Positions 44,501 to 51,824 of a stretch of 64,000 nt of DNA are shown piece by piece. The DNA is taken from assembly GCA_964624065.1 (NCBI GenBank), contig CAZUWF010000001.1:62001-126000 (forward strand). Direction: 5' to 3'. The notes beneath the pieces were generated by a model. That model was not told where the DNA came from. It saw nothing but the letters and a program-made list of their open reading frames with translations, and ran no database searches. This DNA comes from UBA7960 sp964624065. GTDB lineage: Bacteria > Bacteroidota > Bacteroidia > Bacteroidales > UBA7960. The translations under genes were made by a program, and so were the position numbers. Position 1 is the stretch's first letter, and each line of letters opens with the position of its first letter.

Positions 44501-45038
44501 AACCAATTTGGTTAAATAATGCTGCGAACTCTGCCTGAGTTCTAGAAAAGGCCTGGTCTGTAAAACCAATCAAAATGCAGATGGCCCTTCGGTTTCCTGT
44601 TGTGGGAAACGACTTTGTGGCCATATCTTCTTTAATTTCCCAAATTTGCCGCCTTACCGAAATCTGTTCTGGGCTAAAGCGTAGCCCTTTGGGCACTTTT
44701 TCCAGAAAATTTAATTCTTTTAGTGTTTTTTTACCTTGCGCCGAAACCTTTATGCCAGACATTACCATATTGCCTTCGGCGTCTAAAATGGCGTATTCGA
44801 AAAACCCATCTTGATTAACCAAGATGGAATACCCGTCTAAGGTTTCCGCCCATTTCACCTTTTCGTCGCCCATAAGCATTATGGTAATGGTGGTACCGTC
44901 GGGCAGATTGTAGTCAATAGGGTTGGGATAAGCTGGTGCTCCCATAGCTGGGTTGGCAAAAGACAATAAACAGGCAATAAAAAAAACTATGATTTTTTGG
45001 GCAAACACCTGCAAGCTGTTCCAAAAAATTTTTCTCAT
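38544..45038 (-). CDS. Giant secreted M6-family metalloprotease with GEVED, beta-helix and T9SS type A sorting domains
   Basis: 2164 residues from ATG 45038 (signal peptide IIVFFIACLLSFANPAMGAPA; 15 upstream codons dropped). Order: an M6/immune-inhibitor-A-like peptidase with the zinc site His323-Glu324-Phe-Gly-His327 and further ligand Asp in LGAPDFYD; fibronectin-like region to about 660; a GEVED domain at about 665-810 (WIDWNQNCVFETGEVYD); a BNR-associated-like beta domain at about 815-945; a Glu/Thr-rich linker at about 976-1049; a right-handed parallel beta-helix at about 1146-1575 with many N.I..ISN turns; a T-W-rich module; and a C-terminal sorting domain from about 2085 ending GVYVVHV..KRVLVR. 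It should be exported by Sec and T9SS, processed and surface-attached. Substrates unknown. Confidence 0.92.
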   Translation of the reverse strand: MRKIFWNSLQVFAQKIIVFFIACLLSFANPAMGAPAYPNPIDYNLPDGTTITIMLMGDEKVKWAETLDGYSILVNQDGFFEYAILDAEGNMVMSGIKVSAQGKKTLKELNFLEKVPKGLRFSPEQISVRRQIWEIKEDMATKSFPTTGNRRAICILIGFTDQAFSRTQAEFAALFNQIGYNVNGATGSFKDFYLENSYGQLNLTVDVAGPFTASQNMAYYGANNAQGDDVRPRELVLEAINLADPGVDFSQYTNGGTEVRGLYIIYAGFGEEAGGGANAIWAHAWSLASQVTRDGVTLWRYACSAELRGNSGTNISSIGVIAHEFGHTLGAPDFYDTNYSTGGSFGGTGNWDLMASGSWNNGGATPAHHNGFTKTVVFGWAPLPVLTSPSTITLYNSVQNNNSFYRYDTTTPNEYFLLEKRQQVGFDSNIPGNGMIIYHIHSGVFSVGNSINATHPQRMYPVAQNASIDPTSTPSSYGTINGASCAWTGIEGTKTEFSDSTLPSSRSWAGANSNRPITNILRNSSSQTVTFDFMGGSSCTLPANQATSFSASLIGENQMTINWTRGNGNAVLVLARPNSAINANPINGTSYNANSTFSLGDQVGAGNYAVYNGTGNSVVINGLLKGTTYHFAIFEYNNVGFCYLVPGLMGSATTTGSAPCTYCTPTAASDDSTGITRVVFNTIDNTSASTPAYTDFTSLSTTVHTSQSYALSVRVNTGGNYTVQTRAWIDWNQNCVFETGEVYDLGTATNQTNGLTSNSPLSITVPANVLSGQSTMRVRTRYGSAPTPCDSNDWSEAEDYTMIVVGLDMQYTSSTTTQVTGGMLLNSTNQAVIGIEVVTSGTQNPISLTSLTVNANGTTNVSEIENAKIFYTGTSSTFAATNQFGSTVATPTTSNFAITGNQALADGTNYFWLTFDIKPNATLNNFVDAECHQVVVGGSPYTPTVTAPTGNRQIKGALNGNYLVGVSKFNQVSGHNIYFEKVVEKVWREVSIEIEPTPNKEGLTESLETKSREQPEEVATIQLETESKVATTETKLVEVEQISWRPMENGKPYTGPMFVKGHEKNPTITGIYPTITAAIADLNAIGVSGPVKFLLADPTYSTGETFPLTVNIASPNLPTATNTVTLRPNTGVAASITGSVASGALINVRNSYFTIDGSNVENSTGRNLTISNTNTTGPQVVAILSTGTTPIVGSGLRNSTVINGASSSSAVIVRGADGNAGYFNNITISNNSIQRAFIGIFCNAAVASGNGSGLLINANSLDTPGANSIRLVGVYVQGVDGATVSNNTISNISNTNAEAIRGIWFATGTINGLILGNTISKLTKTVTSADAAITGINLTSGASTNNLTVSGNTISNLTNTGTLTNYAGILNFSPNVTISGNTVQNITQNTNANSFWGIVSSGATNVQISNNQVSAITTATTGIPNGINIQGASTNVQVLNNSISNIKNTHTDGYSSVGLALSSTSTAANVLVANNLIYDITGYGWNSTTTDNGYGIRITSGGGYNIYHNTVHLATNQTLSTGIPACLMVASGLGANSLDIRNNIFSMAATVGTNRCAVISATANTVFSNINHNVYHYSGANLGHIGGSYRTTIEAWRTGTGQDAQSIAANPSFVSNTNLMPTNQAVNFGTPLTSVNTDFAATPRNPVLPTIGAYEMAPGELVWTGATNNNWHTTTNWNLARVPMVRDNATIPAGLTIYPTLSAAGNCRNLFLGSSSTSTATLLDNGHLTVHGTTTVQRHIPRNGWHFLSAPVSGMNIIGSDFVPNHNPLPSTLDLYYWNETVAQLGGLWYPWVNVRGFGGVPNAANFQLFVAGRGYLASYAIGYTPANPFNFAGLLQTGTVGVTVNHSSASPAIAGWNLMGNPYPSAINWAMADKTLFSDNFAYIYDPTLGGGGGGYFPESGLIAPHQGFFVKKATAGSAGFNFTNSIRAHGGTWRKEDAIPHRVRLKLTRIDNGFFDETTLRLREGSLFERDRQDALKLFSFNAQMPQIFTQTADAVQVAISSIPEIPDDLEILLGVLSPVSGQYKIELAETSGTLTGTTVWLHNLKDGSIVNLSASPAQDVFIAIGTHDSHFKLTFAQPTIIGEVEKEVASIYTWNNNLYLNFTSDSNRRQLRMIDTSGRQVIVRELGQGLNHIVSLDLKPGVYVVHVSSPSGIVNKRVLVR

Positions 45039-45179
45039 AATGCAGCATTTAAGGATTGAGGCTCTCTTTTGCCTTTTTTGCAATGGCCATTTTAGCTAAG
45101 CATCAGATAACCAAATAAGTATGAAGTCAAAAAATACCATTCCGCCAGAATTCAAAGCTACGAAAAAATGGTTTATTTA

Positions 45180-45210
45180 TTGGAGCTTGTAAAAAAAACA
45201 CTTACCTTCG
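45180..45210 (+). promoter_or_regulatory. Candidate promoter for the T9SS-secreted protein gene
   Basis: TTG at 45180-45182, a 20-nt spacer, then TACCTTCG (one mismatch to TAnnTTTG) at 45203-45210, 35 nt upstream of ATG 45246. One of the few sites here with both elements. Confidence 0.4.
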
Positions 45211-45245
45211 TAAGAGAGAATTAATAGCCATAGAAGTGCAATTTT

Positions 45246-46163
45246 ATGAAAAGAACTTTTTCTTTCCTGATTTCTTTGCTTTTTTCTTTGCCCTTAGTGG
45301 CCCAAGAGGCTATTCTTCTCGAAGAAAAGGGAGATTATTCGAAGGCAGCTACCTGCCCGTCAGGAACCTTGTTTAGCAACGCCGGGGCAAGTGGCGGTTG
45401 GGCCTTAACCTCATCTACCAACCACGGAACAGTAAATTACTTTAAGTTTCATGGAACTATGCTGCCCCAAGGTGCAGTTATTGGCGGATTTCACGCTTGG
45501 GGCTTGATGGCATATAACGATGGTACCGTCTGGTCGCAGTGCGCAAGGGAAAGCATGGGGTTTTCTGTTCGCTTCTTTGCCGACAACCAAGGGGTGCCTG
45601 GTGCGCTTATCAACGAGCAAACGGTAATTGCCAATGCGGTAACAACTAACGAGATTGCTTTCGGTTCTTGGACCGTGAAGCGGATGGAAATAAACCTTAC
45701 CACACCGGTTCCTTTCAGCCAAGGCTATATTGCAATTGGTTCAACAAACAATGAAAGCTGTTGGTTTTTGTCCATGACCTCCTTAGGCGGAATTCAGAAT
45801 GTTTTCATTTACAATGCTCAGAACGAATTTGTTCAGCGAATCATTACTCCAACAACGGGTGATCCTTTCCGAGCTTCGGTGTTGGTGTGCGTTTGGAGGG
45901 CTAATGCCACAAGCTCAACAGAAATCGGAGCAGTGATGGAGCTTGCTGTGTTTCCTAACCCAGCCAGCGGAACTTTAAACGTAACGTATGGAGCCAATAT
46001 GGAGCAAGTGCGGTTGCTCGATATCTCGGGCAGGGTAGTTTACTCGGCCAGTGTTGATGCCAACACCACCACCATCGATACAAGTGCCCTCAAGGCCGGT
46101 CTGTACTTGTTGCAGGTAACATCGGGACAAGTTGTTGAAACGGTAAAGGTGCAGGTGGGGTAG
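45246..46163 (+). CDS. Secreted protein with T9SS type A sorting domain, unknown function
   Basis: 305 residues. A Sec signal peptide (residues 1-19, ending LPLVAQ) precedes a single beta-rich domain of about 200 residues with several Trp and four Cys, and a C-terminal sorting domain from about 228 (MELAVFPNPASGTLNV, LLDISGRVVY, LKAGLYLLQV, VKVQVG). The middle domain has no family I recognise; its GGW, GGFHAWG and SCWFLS motifs suggest a carbohydrate-binding or lectin-like jelly roll, which is a guess. It is divergent from the M6 protease with about 208 nt between, and ends in a strong terminator. Confidence 0.85.
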   Translation: MKRTFSFLISLLFSLPLVAQEAILLEEKGDYSKAATCPSGTLFSNAGASGGWALTSSTNHGTVNYFKFHGTMLPQGAVIGGFHAWGLMAYNDGTVWSQCARESMGFSVRFFADNQGVPGALINEQTVIANAVTTNEIAFGSWTVKRMEINLTTPVPFSQGYIAIGSTNNESCWFLSMTSLGGIQNVFIYNAQNEFVQRIITPTTGDPFRASVLVCVWRANATSSTEIGAVMELAVFPNPASGTLNVTYGANMEQVRLLDISGRVVYSASVDANTTTIDTSALKAGLYLLQVTSGQVVETVKVQVG

Positions 46164-46183
46164 CTTGTACGGGAACATTTTTT

Positions 46184-46214
46184 AAAAACGGGGGGCTTGC
46201 TCCCGTTTTTTTTT
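46184..46214 (+). terminator. Intrinsic terminator after the T9SS-secreted protein gene
   Basis: AAAAACGGG pairs with CCCGTTTTT around a 9-nt loop and ends in nine T, 21 nt past the stop. Confidence 0.8.
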
Positions 46215-46333
46215 ATACTGCCACCACCCCAGGACTTAGGACAAAAATTAATCTAAATAAATTAAACCATTACAATTGAAAATATACTTTCCTGGTTTTT
46301 TATTACCTTTACCAAAAATATTTAATTTTAAAA

Positions 46334-48085
46334 ATGTCGAAAAGATGGGTCACGAGAGAATGCGATCGGCAAGATTTGGTTGAAAAGTTAGCGAACTCAC
46401 TTAACATTGATGCTGTTCTTTCAACGTTATTAGTTCAAAGGGGAATTACGAGTTTTCCGGAGGCGCGTGATTTTTTCCGGCCTTCGCTCGACAACCTGCA
46501 CAACCCCTTTTTGGTCAAAGATATGGATTTGGCCATTGAGCGTATTGAGAGGGCTTTCGAAAACAACGAGCGTATTCTAGTTTACGGAGACTACGATGTT
46601 GATGGCACTACATCTGTGGCCTTGGTGTTTTCTTTTTTGAAAAAGTTTCACCAAAACATTGACTTTTACATTCCTGATAGGTTTACCGAAGGATACGGGG
46701 TGTCTTTTGAAGGGGTTGATTATGCTTCAAAGACAAATGTTGGCCTGATCATTGCCCTTGACTGCGGTGTGAAGGCCAACAGTCAAATAGATTATGCCTT
46801 GGAAAAAGGCATTGACTTCATCGTAATTGACCATCACCGGCCTGGCGACGAGCTTCCCAAAGCGGCTGCCGTGATTGACCCCAAACGGGCCGATTGTCCC
46901 TATCCCTACAAGGAACTTTCGGGATGTGGCCTTGGGTTTAAACTCGCGCAGGCATATTACCAGAAGCACCGAATACCATTCGAAGAACTGGAAGAATTGC
47001 TCGATTTGGTGGTAGTAAGCATTGCCGCTGACGTTGTGCCCATTACGGGAGAAAATAGGATATTGGCATATTTCGGATTGAAGAGGCTCAACCTTAACCC
47101 CCGGCCTGGGTTCGAATCAATTTTGTACTACAACAACGTGTTGCAAACCAGTAACCCTACCAAAGAAACTGTTTTTTCTCGTGAAATTGTCATCAATGAT
47201 TTGATGTTTACAATAGGTCCACGAATCAACGCCGCGGGCAGGGTCGAAAACGGCAAAACTGCCGTAAGCCTCCTGCTGTGTACCGAGATGGCCGAAACCC
47301 ACCAGCTGTGCCATTCGATAAACAACAACAATATTGAAAGGAGAAGCCTAGACACCACCATTACCGAACAGGCCATAAAACGGATTACAAAAGACCCGAA
47401 CCACGGTGGCCTCAAAACAACCATAATTTTTGACCCCGACTGGAGCAAGGGTGTGATAGGAATCGTGGCTTCACGATTGATTGACTCCTTTTACCGGCCA
47501 ACCATTGTTTTTACCGAATCAAACGGGCTGATAACCGGTTCGGCCCGATCGGTCAAGAATTTTGACGTTTATAACGCCATAGATGCATGTAGCCAGTACC
47601 TCGAGCATTTTGGTGGCCACATGTATGCCGCAGGGCTTAGCTTGAAGCCCGAAAACCTACAGGCATTCAAGTTGGCATTTAACCAGGAGGTTGAAAAAAC
47701 CATAACCGATGATTTGTTGGTGCCCGAAATAGAGATTGACTCTGAGGTGAATTTCGAAACAATAGCAGGAAAGTTTTACAGGATTTTGAAGCAATTCGAA
47801 CCATTCGGCCCCGATAACCACAATCCCGTGTTTATGACCAAGAATTGCTTGGTCAAGGGTAGGCCAAGAGTACTTAGCACAAAACACATTAAGTTTTCAG
47901 TAACTCAGGCTCATAACAAGAATTTCGATTTTTCGGCCATCGCATTTCACCAAGGTCATCTTTTCGACAAATTAGGGGGCGAAGCCTTGTTTGATATTGT
48001 TTATCAGGTTGAGGAAAACCAATGGGCAGGAAAAGTGTCGCTTCAGCTTAATGTTAAGGACATTCGCTTTGCGGATCCCTGTTGA
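46334..48085 (+). CDS. recJ: Single-stranded-DNA-specific exonuclease RecJ
   Basis: 5'-3' exonuclease of recombination and mismatch repair. 583 residues. DHH-family motifs in order: VYGDYDVDGTTSVAL (near residue 80), ALDCGVKAN, VIDHHRPGDE (the DHH motif, near 165), and the DHHA1 part with GPRINAAGRVENG and SARSVKNFDVYNAI...GGHMYAAGLSL. A C-terminal OB-like region is present. Full length. It starts 12 codons after a TACCTTTA element resembling a -7 box at 46304. Confidence 0.96.
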   Translation: MSKRWVTRECDRQDLVEKLANSLNIDAVLSTLLVQRGITSFPEARDFFRPSLDNLHNPFLVKDMDLAIERIERAFENNERILVYGDYDVDGTTSVALVFSFLKKFHQNIDFYIPDRFTEGYGVSFEGVDYASKTNVGLIIALDCGVKANSQIDYALEKGIDFIVIDHHRPGDELPKAAAVIDPKRADCPYPYKELSGCGLGFKLAQAYYQKHRIPFEELEELLDLVVVSIAADVVPITGENRILAYFGLKRLNLNPRPGFESILYYNNVLQTSNPTKETVFSREIVINDLMFTIGPRINAAGRVENGKTAVSLLLCTEMAETHQLCHSINNNNIERRSLDTTITEQAIKRITKDPNHGGLKTTIIFDPDWSKGVIGIVASRLIDSFYRPTIVFTESNGLITGSARSVKNFDVYNAIDACSQYLEHFGGHMYAAGLSLKPENLQAFKLAFNQEVEKTITDDLLVPEIEIDSEVNFETIAGKFYRILKQFEPFGPDNHNPVFMTKNCLVKGRPRVLSTKHIKFSVTQAHNKNFDFSAIAFHQGHLFDKLGGEALFDIVYQVEENQWAGKVSLQLNVKDIRFADPC

Positions 48086-48180
48086 TCACCAGTTCACTTT
48101 TAACCTTCGACTTTTGGCTTTCACTTTCGACTTTCCCCTCATTTTATTAATTTTGTCTGCAATTTACCTTTAATATATTT

Positions 48181-49179
48181 ATGGAAACTGTTTTAAGCGG
48201 CATTCGCTCTACCGGAAACCTTCATTTGGGCAATTACTTCGGTGCTATGAAGAACTTCTTGAAGATGCAACGGGAGCACAATTGCTTTTTTTTCATTGCC
48301 GATTATCACTCCCTAACCACACATCCCACCCCGCAAGACCTGCACAAAAACGTAAAACAGGTTTTGGTAGAATACCTTGCAGTTGGAATAGACCCCGAGG
48401 CAGCCACCCTTTACATACAGAGCGATGTTCAGGAGGTTGCGGAGTTATACCTCCTGCTTAATATGAATGCATACACCGGAGAGCTGGAACGATGTACCTC
48501 CTTCAAGGATAAAATTCGCAAGCAGCCCGAAAATGTAAACGCAGGTCTTTTGACCTATCCTGTACTGATGGCAGCAGACATAATTATCCACAGGGCAACC
48601 AAGGTGCCTGTGGGCAAAGACCAAGAACAGCATCTTGAAATGGCGCGGACCTTTGCCAATAGGTTCAACAGGCTTTACCACGTTGAGTATTTTCCCCAGC
48701 CCCACGCATACAACTTTGAGGGAGATCTTGTTAAAATCCCCGGGTTGGATGGAAGCACCAAGATGGGTAAATCGGAAGGCGAGGGCAACGCTATTTTCTT
48801 GGCAGATGACCCTGCGGTTATCCGCAAGAAAGTTATGAGGGCTGTTACTGACAGCGGACCGGGAGAACCAGGCGCAGCAATGTCGCAAGGAGTCAAAAAC
48901 CTTTTCAAGCTTGTTGAAGTTCTTGGAAGTCCCGAATCGTACCAGCATTTTCTGACGGAGTACAACAGGGGCACCATCCGCTACGGCGATTTGAAGAAGC
49001 AACTAGCCGAAGATATCGTTGCCTTTACCAGCCCGCTTAGGGAGCGCATCCTCGAATTGTCGGCCGACAGTCTATACCTTTCTCGAGTTGCCCAAATGGG
49101 TGCCGAAAAGGCTCGCGAGAGTGCCCGCAAGACCATAAGTGACGTAAGGCAAATAATTGGTTTCAAGAGCTTTTTTTAA
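48181..49179 (+). CDS. trpS: Tryptophan--tRNA ligase
   Basis: Class I synthetase of 332 residues charging tRNA-Trp. The HIGH-like motif is STGNLHLGNYFGA (residues 10-22), with tryptophan pocket MAADIIIH and the KMSKS motif as TKMGKSEG near 195-202, a variant with Gly in place of the first Ser. It has normal dimeric length. It begins 95 nt after recJ. A TACCTTTA element lies about 10 nt upstream, so leader length would be very short. Confidence 0.95.
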   Translation: METVLSGIRSTGNLHLGNYFGAMKNFLKMQREHNCFFFIADYHSLTTHPTPQDLHKNVKQVLVEYLAVGIDPEAATLYIQSDVQEVAELYLLLNMNAYTGELERCTSFKDKIRKQPENVNAGLLTYPVLMAADIIIHRATKVPVGKDQEQHLEMARTFANRFNRLYHVEYFPQPHAYNFEGDLVKIPGLDGSTKMGKSEGEGNAIFLADDPAVIRKKVMRAVTDSGPGEPGAAMSQGVKNLFKLVEVLGSPESYQHFLTEYNRGTIRYGDLKKQLAEDIVAFTSPLRERILELSADSLYLSRVAQMGAEKARESARKTISDVRQIIGFKSFF

Positions 49180-49201
49180 AACGAAGACCAAAGTAAGCCA
49201 A

Positions 49202-49513
49202 ATGATGAGACCCATCAAATCTCTTTCAACCATTTCGGGTTGGCCCCTTAGGGTAGGGGTTTTGGTGGTAGCCCTTGTCAACCTTTGGCCACACTTAACG
49301 TCATTGCCCATATCAACGGCAAGTTACCTTTCTGCATGTGCTTGCCTTTGTTTTGTCGCTCTGTTGATTTGGGGCGGTATCTTGAATATGCTTACAATAA
49401 CAAGGGTTGTGCAGGGTCGGCTCTATTGGTGCTTTCGGGATGGATCGCTTACGGTACATCCACGGGAAAAAATTTGGGGTGCAATGTCCTCTTACTTCCC
49501 GGTGGTTTTGTAG
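49202..49513 (+). CDS. Possible small two-helix membrane protein
   Basis: A 103-residue frame from ATG 49202, 22 nt after trpS and ending 46 nt before hflX, all on one strand. It has two predicted helices (GVLVVALVNLWPH and ASYLSACACLCFVALLIWGG) and a soluble tail with WCFRDGSLTVHPREKIWG. Codon use looks like that of its neighbours and the frame fills the gap, which argue for a real gene; I know no family. A competing frame at 49285-49545 is less likely. Confidence 0.45.
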   Translation: MMRPIKSLSTISGWPLRVGVLVVALVNLWPHLTSLPISTASYLSACACLCFVALLIWGGILNMLTITRVVQGRLYWCFRDGSLTVHPREKIWGAMSSYFPVVL

Positions 49514-49559
49514 GCATCCATTTCTTCGTTAAAGGAAACAACTAAACTGATATATTGAA

Positions 49560-50756
49560 ATGTCGCAGTTCATTGAAACAGCACGACAAATAGAGAGGGC
49601 CGTAACAGTTGGGGCAGTTCTTGGAAGGCAAACCACGGACCTTGTTTACGAATACCTGGATGAACTAGAGTTTTTGGTCGACACAGCAGGCGGGGCAACA
49701 TTACAACGGTTCGTCCAGAACCTCGACAAGCCCGTTCCGGCAACATACATCGGCAAGGGAAAACTAGAAGAAATTGGCAAATTTGTCGAGGCCAACGCAA
49801 TTGACTTGGTGGTTTTTGACGATGAGTTAACTGCATCCCAACATCGCAACATAGAAAGGGCCCTCAAATGCAGGGTCATTGACCGCAGCAACCTAATCCT
49901 CGATATTTTTGCCCAGCGGGCACGCACGGCTCACGCGCGCACCCAGGTTGAACTCGCACAGTACCAATACATTTTGCCAAGGCTTGCCGGTATGTGGACC
50001 CACCTAGAAAGGCAAAAAGGTGGGATTGGCCTAAAGGGACCTGGCGAAAAAGAAATAGAAACCGACCGGAGGATAGTGCGTGACAGAATTGCGCTCCTCA
50101 AGGAAAAACTCAATGAAATAGACAAGCAAAAGGCAACTCAAAGGTCTAATCGCGGAAGCCTCGTCAGGGTGGGTTTGGTAGGCTATACAAATGTAGGCAA
50201 ATCAACAATAATGAACATATTGAGCAAGTCAGAAGTTTTTGCCGAAGACAAGCTATTTGCTACCCTCGACACCACTGTGAGGAAAGTAGTGCTGGGCAAC
50301 CTCCCGTTCTTGCTGAGCGATACGGTTGGGTTTATCCGAAAGCTCCCCCACCATCTTATCGAGTCGTTCAAATCGACCCTCGACGAGGTAAGGGAGTCTG
50401 ACTTATTGATACACGTGGTTGACATTTCCCACCCCAATTTCGAAGAGCAGATGGCGGTGGTAAATGAAACCCTCAACGATATATTGAAAGGCCAAGAGAA
50501 ACCCACTATCATTGCTTTTAACAAAATAGACAAGTACACTTTCGTGGAAAAGAACCTCGACTGTTTGCTCCCTGCCACGCGCGAAAACCAAACCTTGGAC
50601 CAGCTTCGGCAATCATGGATGGGCAAGGAAAACGCCCCGTGCGTTTTCATCTCGGCCACAAACAAGGTAAACATCGACCATTTCAGGGAAATGATTTATA
50701 ATGAGGTCGCCTCCCTGCACAAGGTAAGATACCCGGAAGATAATTTCCTGTTTTGA
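49560..50756 (+). CDS. hflX: GTPase HflX
   Basis: A ribosome-associated GTPase that splits stalled 70S ribosomes. 398 residues. The N-terminal HflX-specific domain includes AGMWTHLERQKGGIGLKGPGE at about 140-165 (ATP/ribosome-binding linker), followed by the G domain: G1 GYTNVGKST near 209, G3 DTVGF, G4 NKID near 320 and G5 SATNK near 364. The short C-terminal tail matches the usual Bacteroidota form. Confidence 0.96.
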   Translation: MSQFIETARQIERAVTVGAVLGRQTTDLVYEYLDELEFLVDTAGGATLQRFVQNLDKPVPATYIGKGKLEEIGKFVEANAIDLVVFDDELTASQHRNIERALKCRVIDRSNLILDIFAQRARTAHARTQVELAQYQYILPRLAGMWTHLERQKGGIGLKGPGEKEIETDRRIVRDRIALLKEKLNEIDKQKATQRSNRGSLVRVGLVGYTNVGKSTIMNILSKSEVFAEDKLFATLDTTVRKVVLGNLPFLLSDTVGFIRKLPHHLIESFKSTLDEVRESDLLIHVVDISHPNFEEQMAVVNETLNDILKGQEKPTIIAFNKIDKYTFVEKNLDCLLPATRENQTLDQLRQSWMGKENAPCVFISATNKVNIDHFREMIYNEVASLHKVRYPEDNFLF

Positions 50757-50806
50757 AACCCATAAGGGCAGTTAAAAGTTCTGATGAAATTTGGCAATAA
50801 TTTTCG

Positions 50807-51703
50807 ATGAAAAACCTCAAGCGTACGATGGTAACTGTTTTGAGCATCCCGGCTGTGCTTGTGGCTATGCTTTTGTCGTTACTTCCTTTTAGGGTAATCC
50901 GTGGGTTCAATCCTTTCGTTTTTTTCGTGATTTATAGGTTGTTGGGATATAGAAAGAATGTGGTCTTAGATAATTTAGGGAAGGCTTTCCCAAAAAAAAG
51001 TGAAGCGGACAGGCTAAGGATTGCAAGGGGGTATTACCAGCATTTGGCAGATCTCATCCTTGACACAATAGGGTTCATGTCTATAAGAAAATCAACCATT
51101 AAGAAATTGGGATTCTTCGAAAAGGGGTCGAGGGAGGTAATTGATTCATATCGTGCCAAAAACAAGTCATTTGTTTTGGCAATGTCACACTACGGCAGTT
51201 GGGAGGTTTTGGGTGCAGTTTTCAACCAAAATTACCCTGGCTATGCCGTAGCAGGTTTTAGGCCATTGACCAACAAGGCGGTTGATTTGGTAATACATCA
51301 TTCTCGAAAAAGGTTAAACAACTTGTTGGTACCAATGAAGAAACTGGGAAGGAAGACAATCGAAATGGTAAACCAACACCAACCATTTGCCCTTATGCTT
51401 ATATCTGACCAATGGCCGCCCCCAAAAACCGCAACCATTGTTGACTTTTTGGGGATAGAGACCCCTTTTTACAACGGGTTGGAAAAGCTCTCAAGAAAAT
51501 TTGACCTTCCCGTGGTGTTCATTTCCACTCGCAAAAAGGACGATGGAACGTACTCCATTTTCGTTGAGGAAATTACCAATAGCCCCAAAAACTTTTCGCA
51601 CGGAGACATAACGCGTAAATACGCGGAGCTTTTGCAAAATGAAATAAAAACCCGGCCAGAGTATTGGCTTTGGTCGCACAGAAGGTGGAAGGAGGCTAAG
51701 TAA
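50807..51703 (+). CDS. Lysophospholipid acyltransferase, lipid A biosynthesis type (LpxL/HtrB family)
   Basis: Adds a secondary acyl chain to lipid A precursors at the inner membrane. 298 residues, with one N-terminal membrane helix (about 10-28). The HX4E catalytic motif is His128-Tyr-Gly-Ser-Trp-Glu133 in SHYGSWEVLG, followed by AGFRPL, ISDQWPPP and a C-terminal RPEYWLWSHRRWK, which are typical of Bacteroidota members. Substrate chain length unknown. It is 50 nt after hflX on the same strand. Confidence 0.93.
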   Translation: MKNLKRTMVTVLSIPAVLVAMLLSLLPFRVIRGFNPFVFFVIYRLLGYRKNVVLDNLGKAFPKKSEADRLRIARGYYQHLADLILDTIGFMSIRKSTIKKLGFFEKGSREVIDSYRAKNKSFVLAMSHYGSWEVLGAVFNQNYPGYAVAGFRPLTNKAVDLVIHHSRKRLNNLLVPMKKLGRKTIEMVNQHQPFALMLISDQWPPPKTATIVDFLGIETPFYNGLEKLSRKFDLPVVFISTRKKDDGTYSIFVEEITNSPKNFSHGDITRKYAELLQNEIKTRPEYWLWSHRRWKEAK

Positions 51704-51758
51704 AACGGGCCACTTCACATTTTTTTTTAAGTCTTCAAAAAACAAATAAACCTTTATA

Positions 51759-51766
51759 TAGTTTTG
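51759..51766 (+). promoter_or_regulatory. Candidate -7 element (TAGTTTTG) for the M16 peptidase gene
   Basis: Exact TAnnTTTG on the plus strand, 58 nt upstream of ATG 51825. No -33 TTG at normal spacing. Confidence 0.35.
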
Positions 51767-51824
51767 CCGTCTTAACCTTATTCAATAGCATAAATTCACC
51801 TCACCAAACTTAAATTAAATTTTT

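Noticed and set aside
49285..49545. Alternative 86-codon frame between trpS and hflX
   Set aside because: It overlaps the likelier 49202-49513 frame and lacks clear helices or family.
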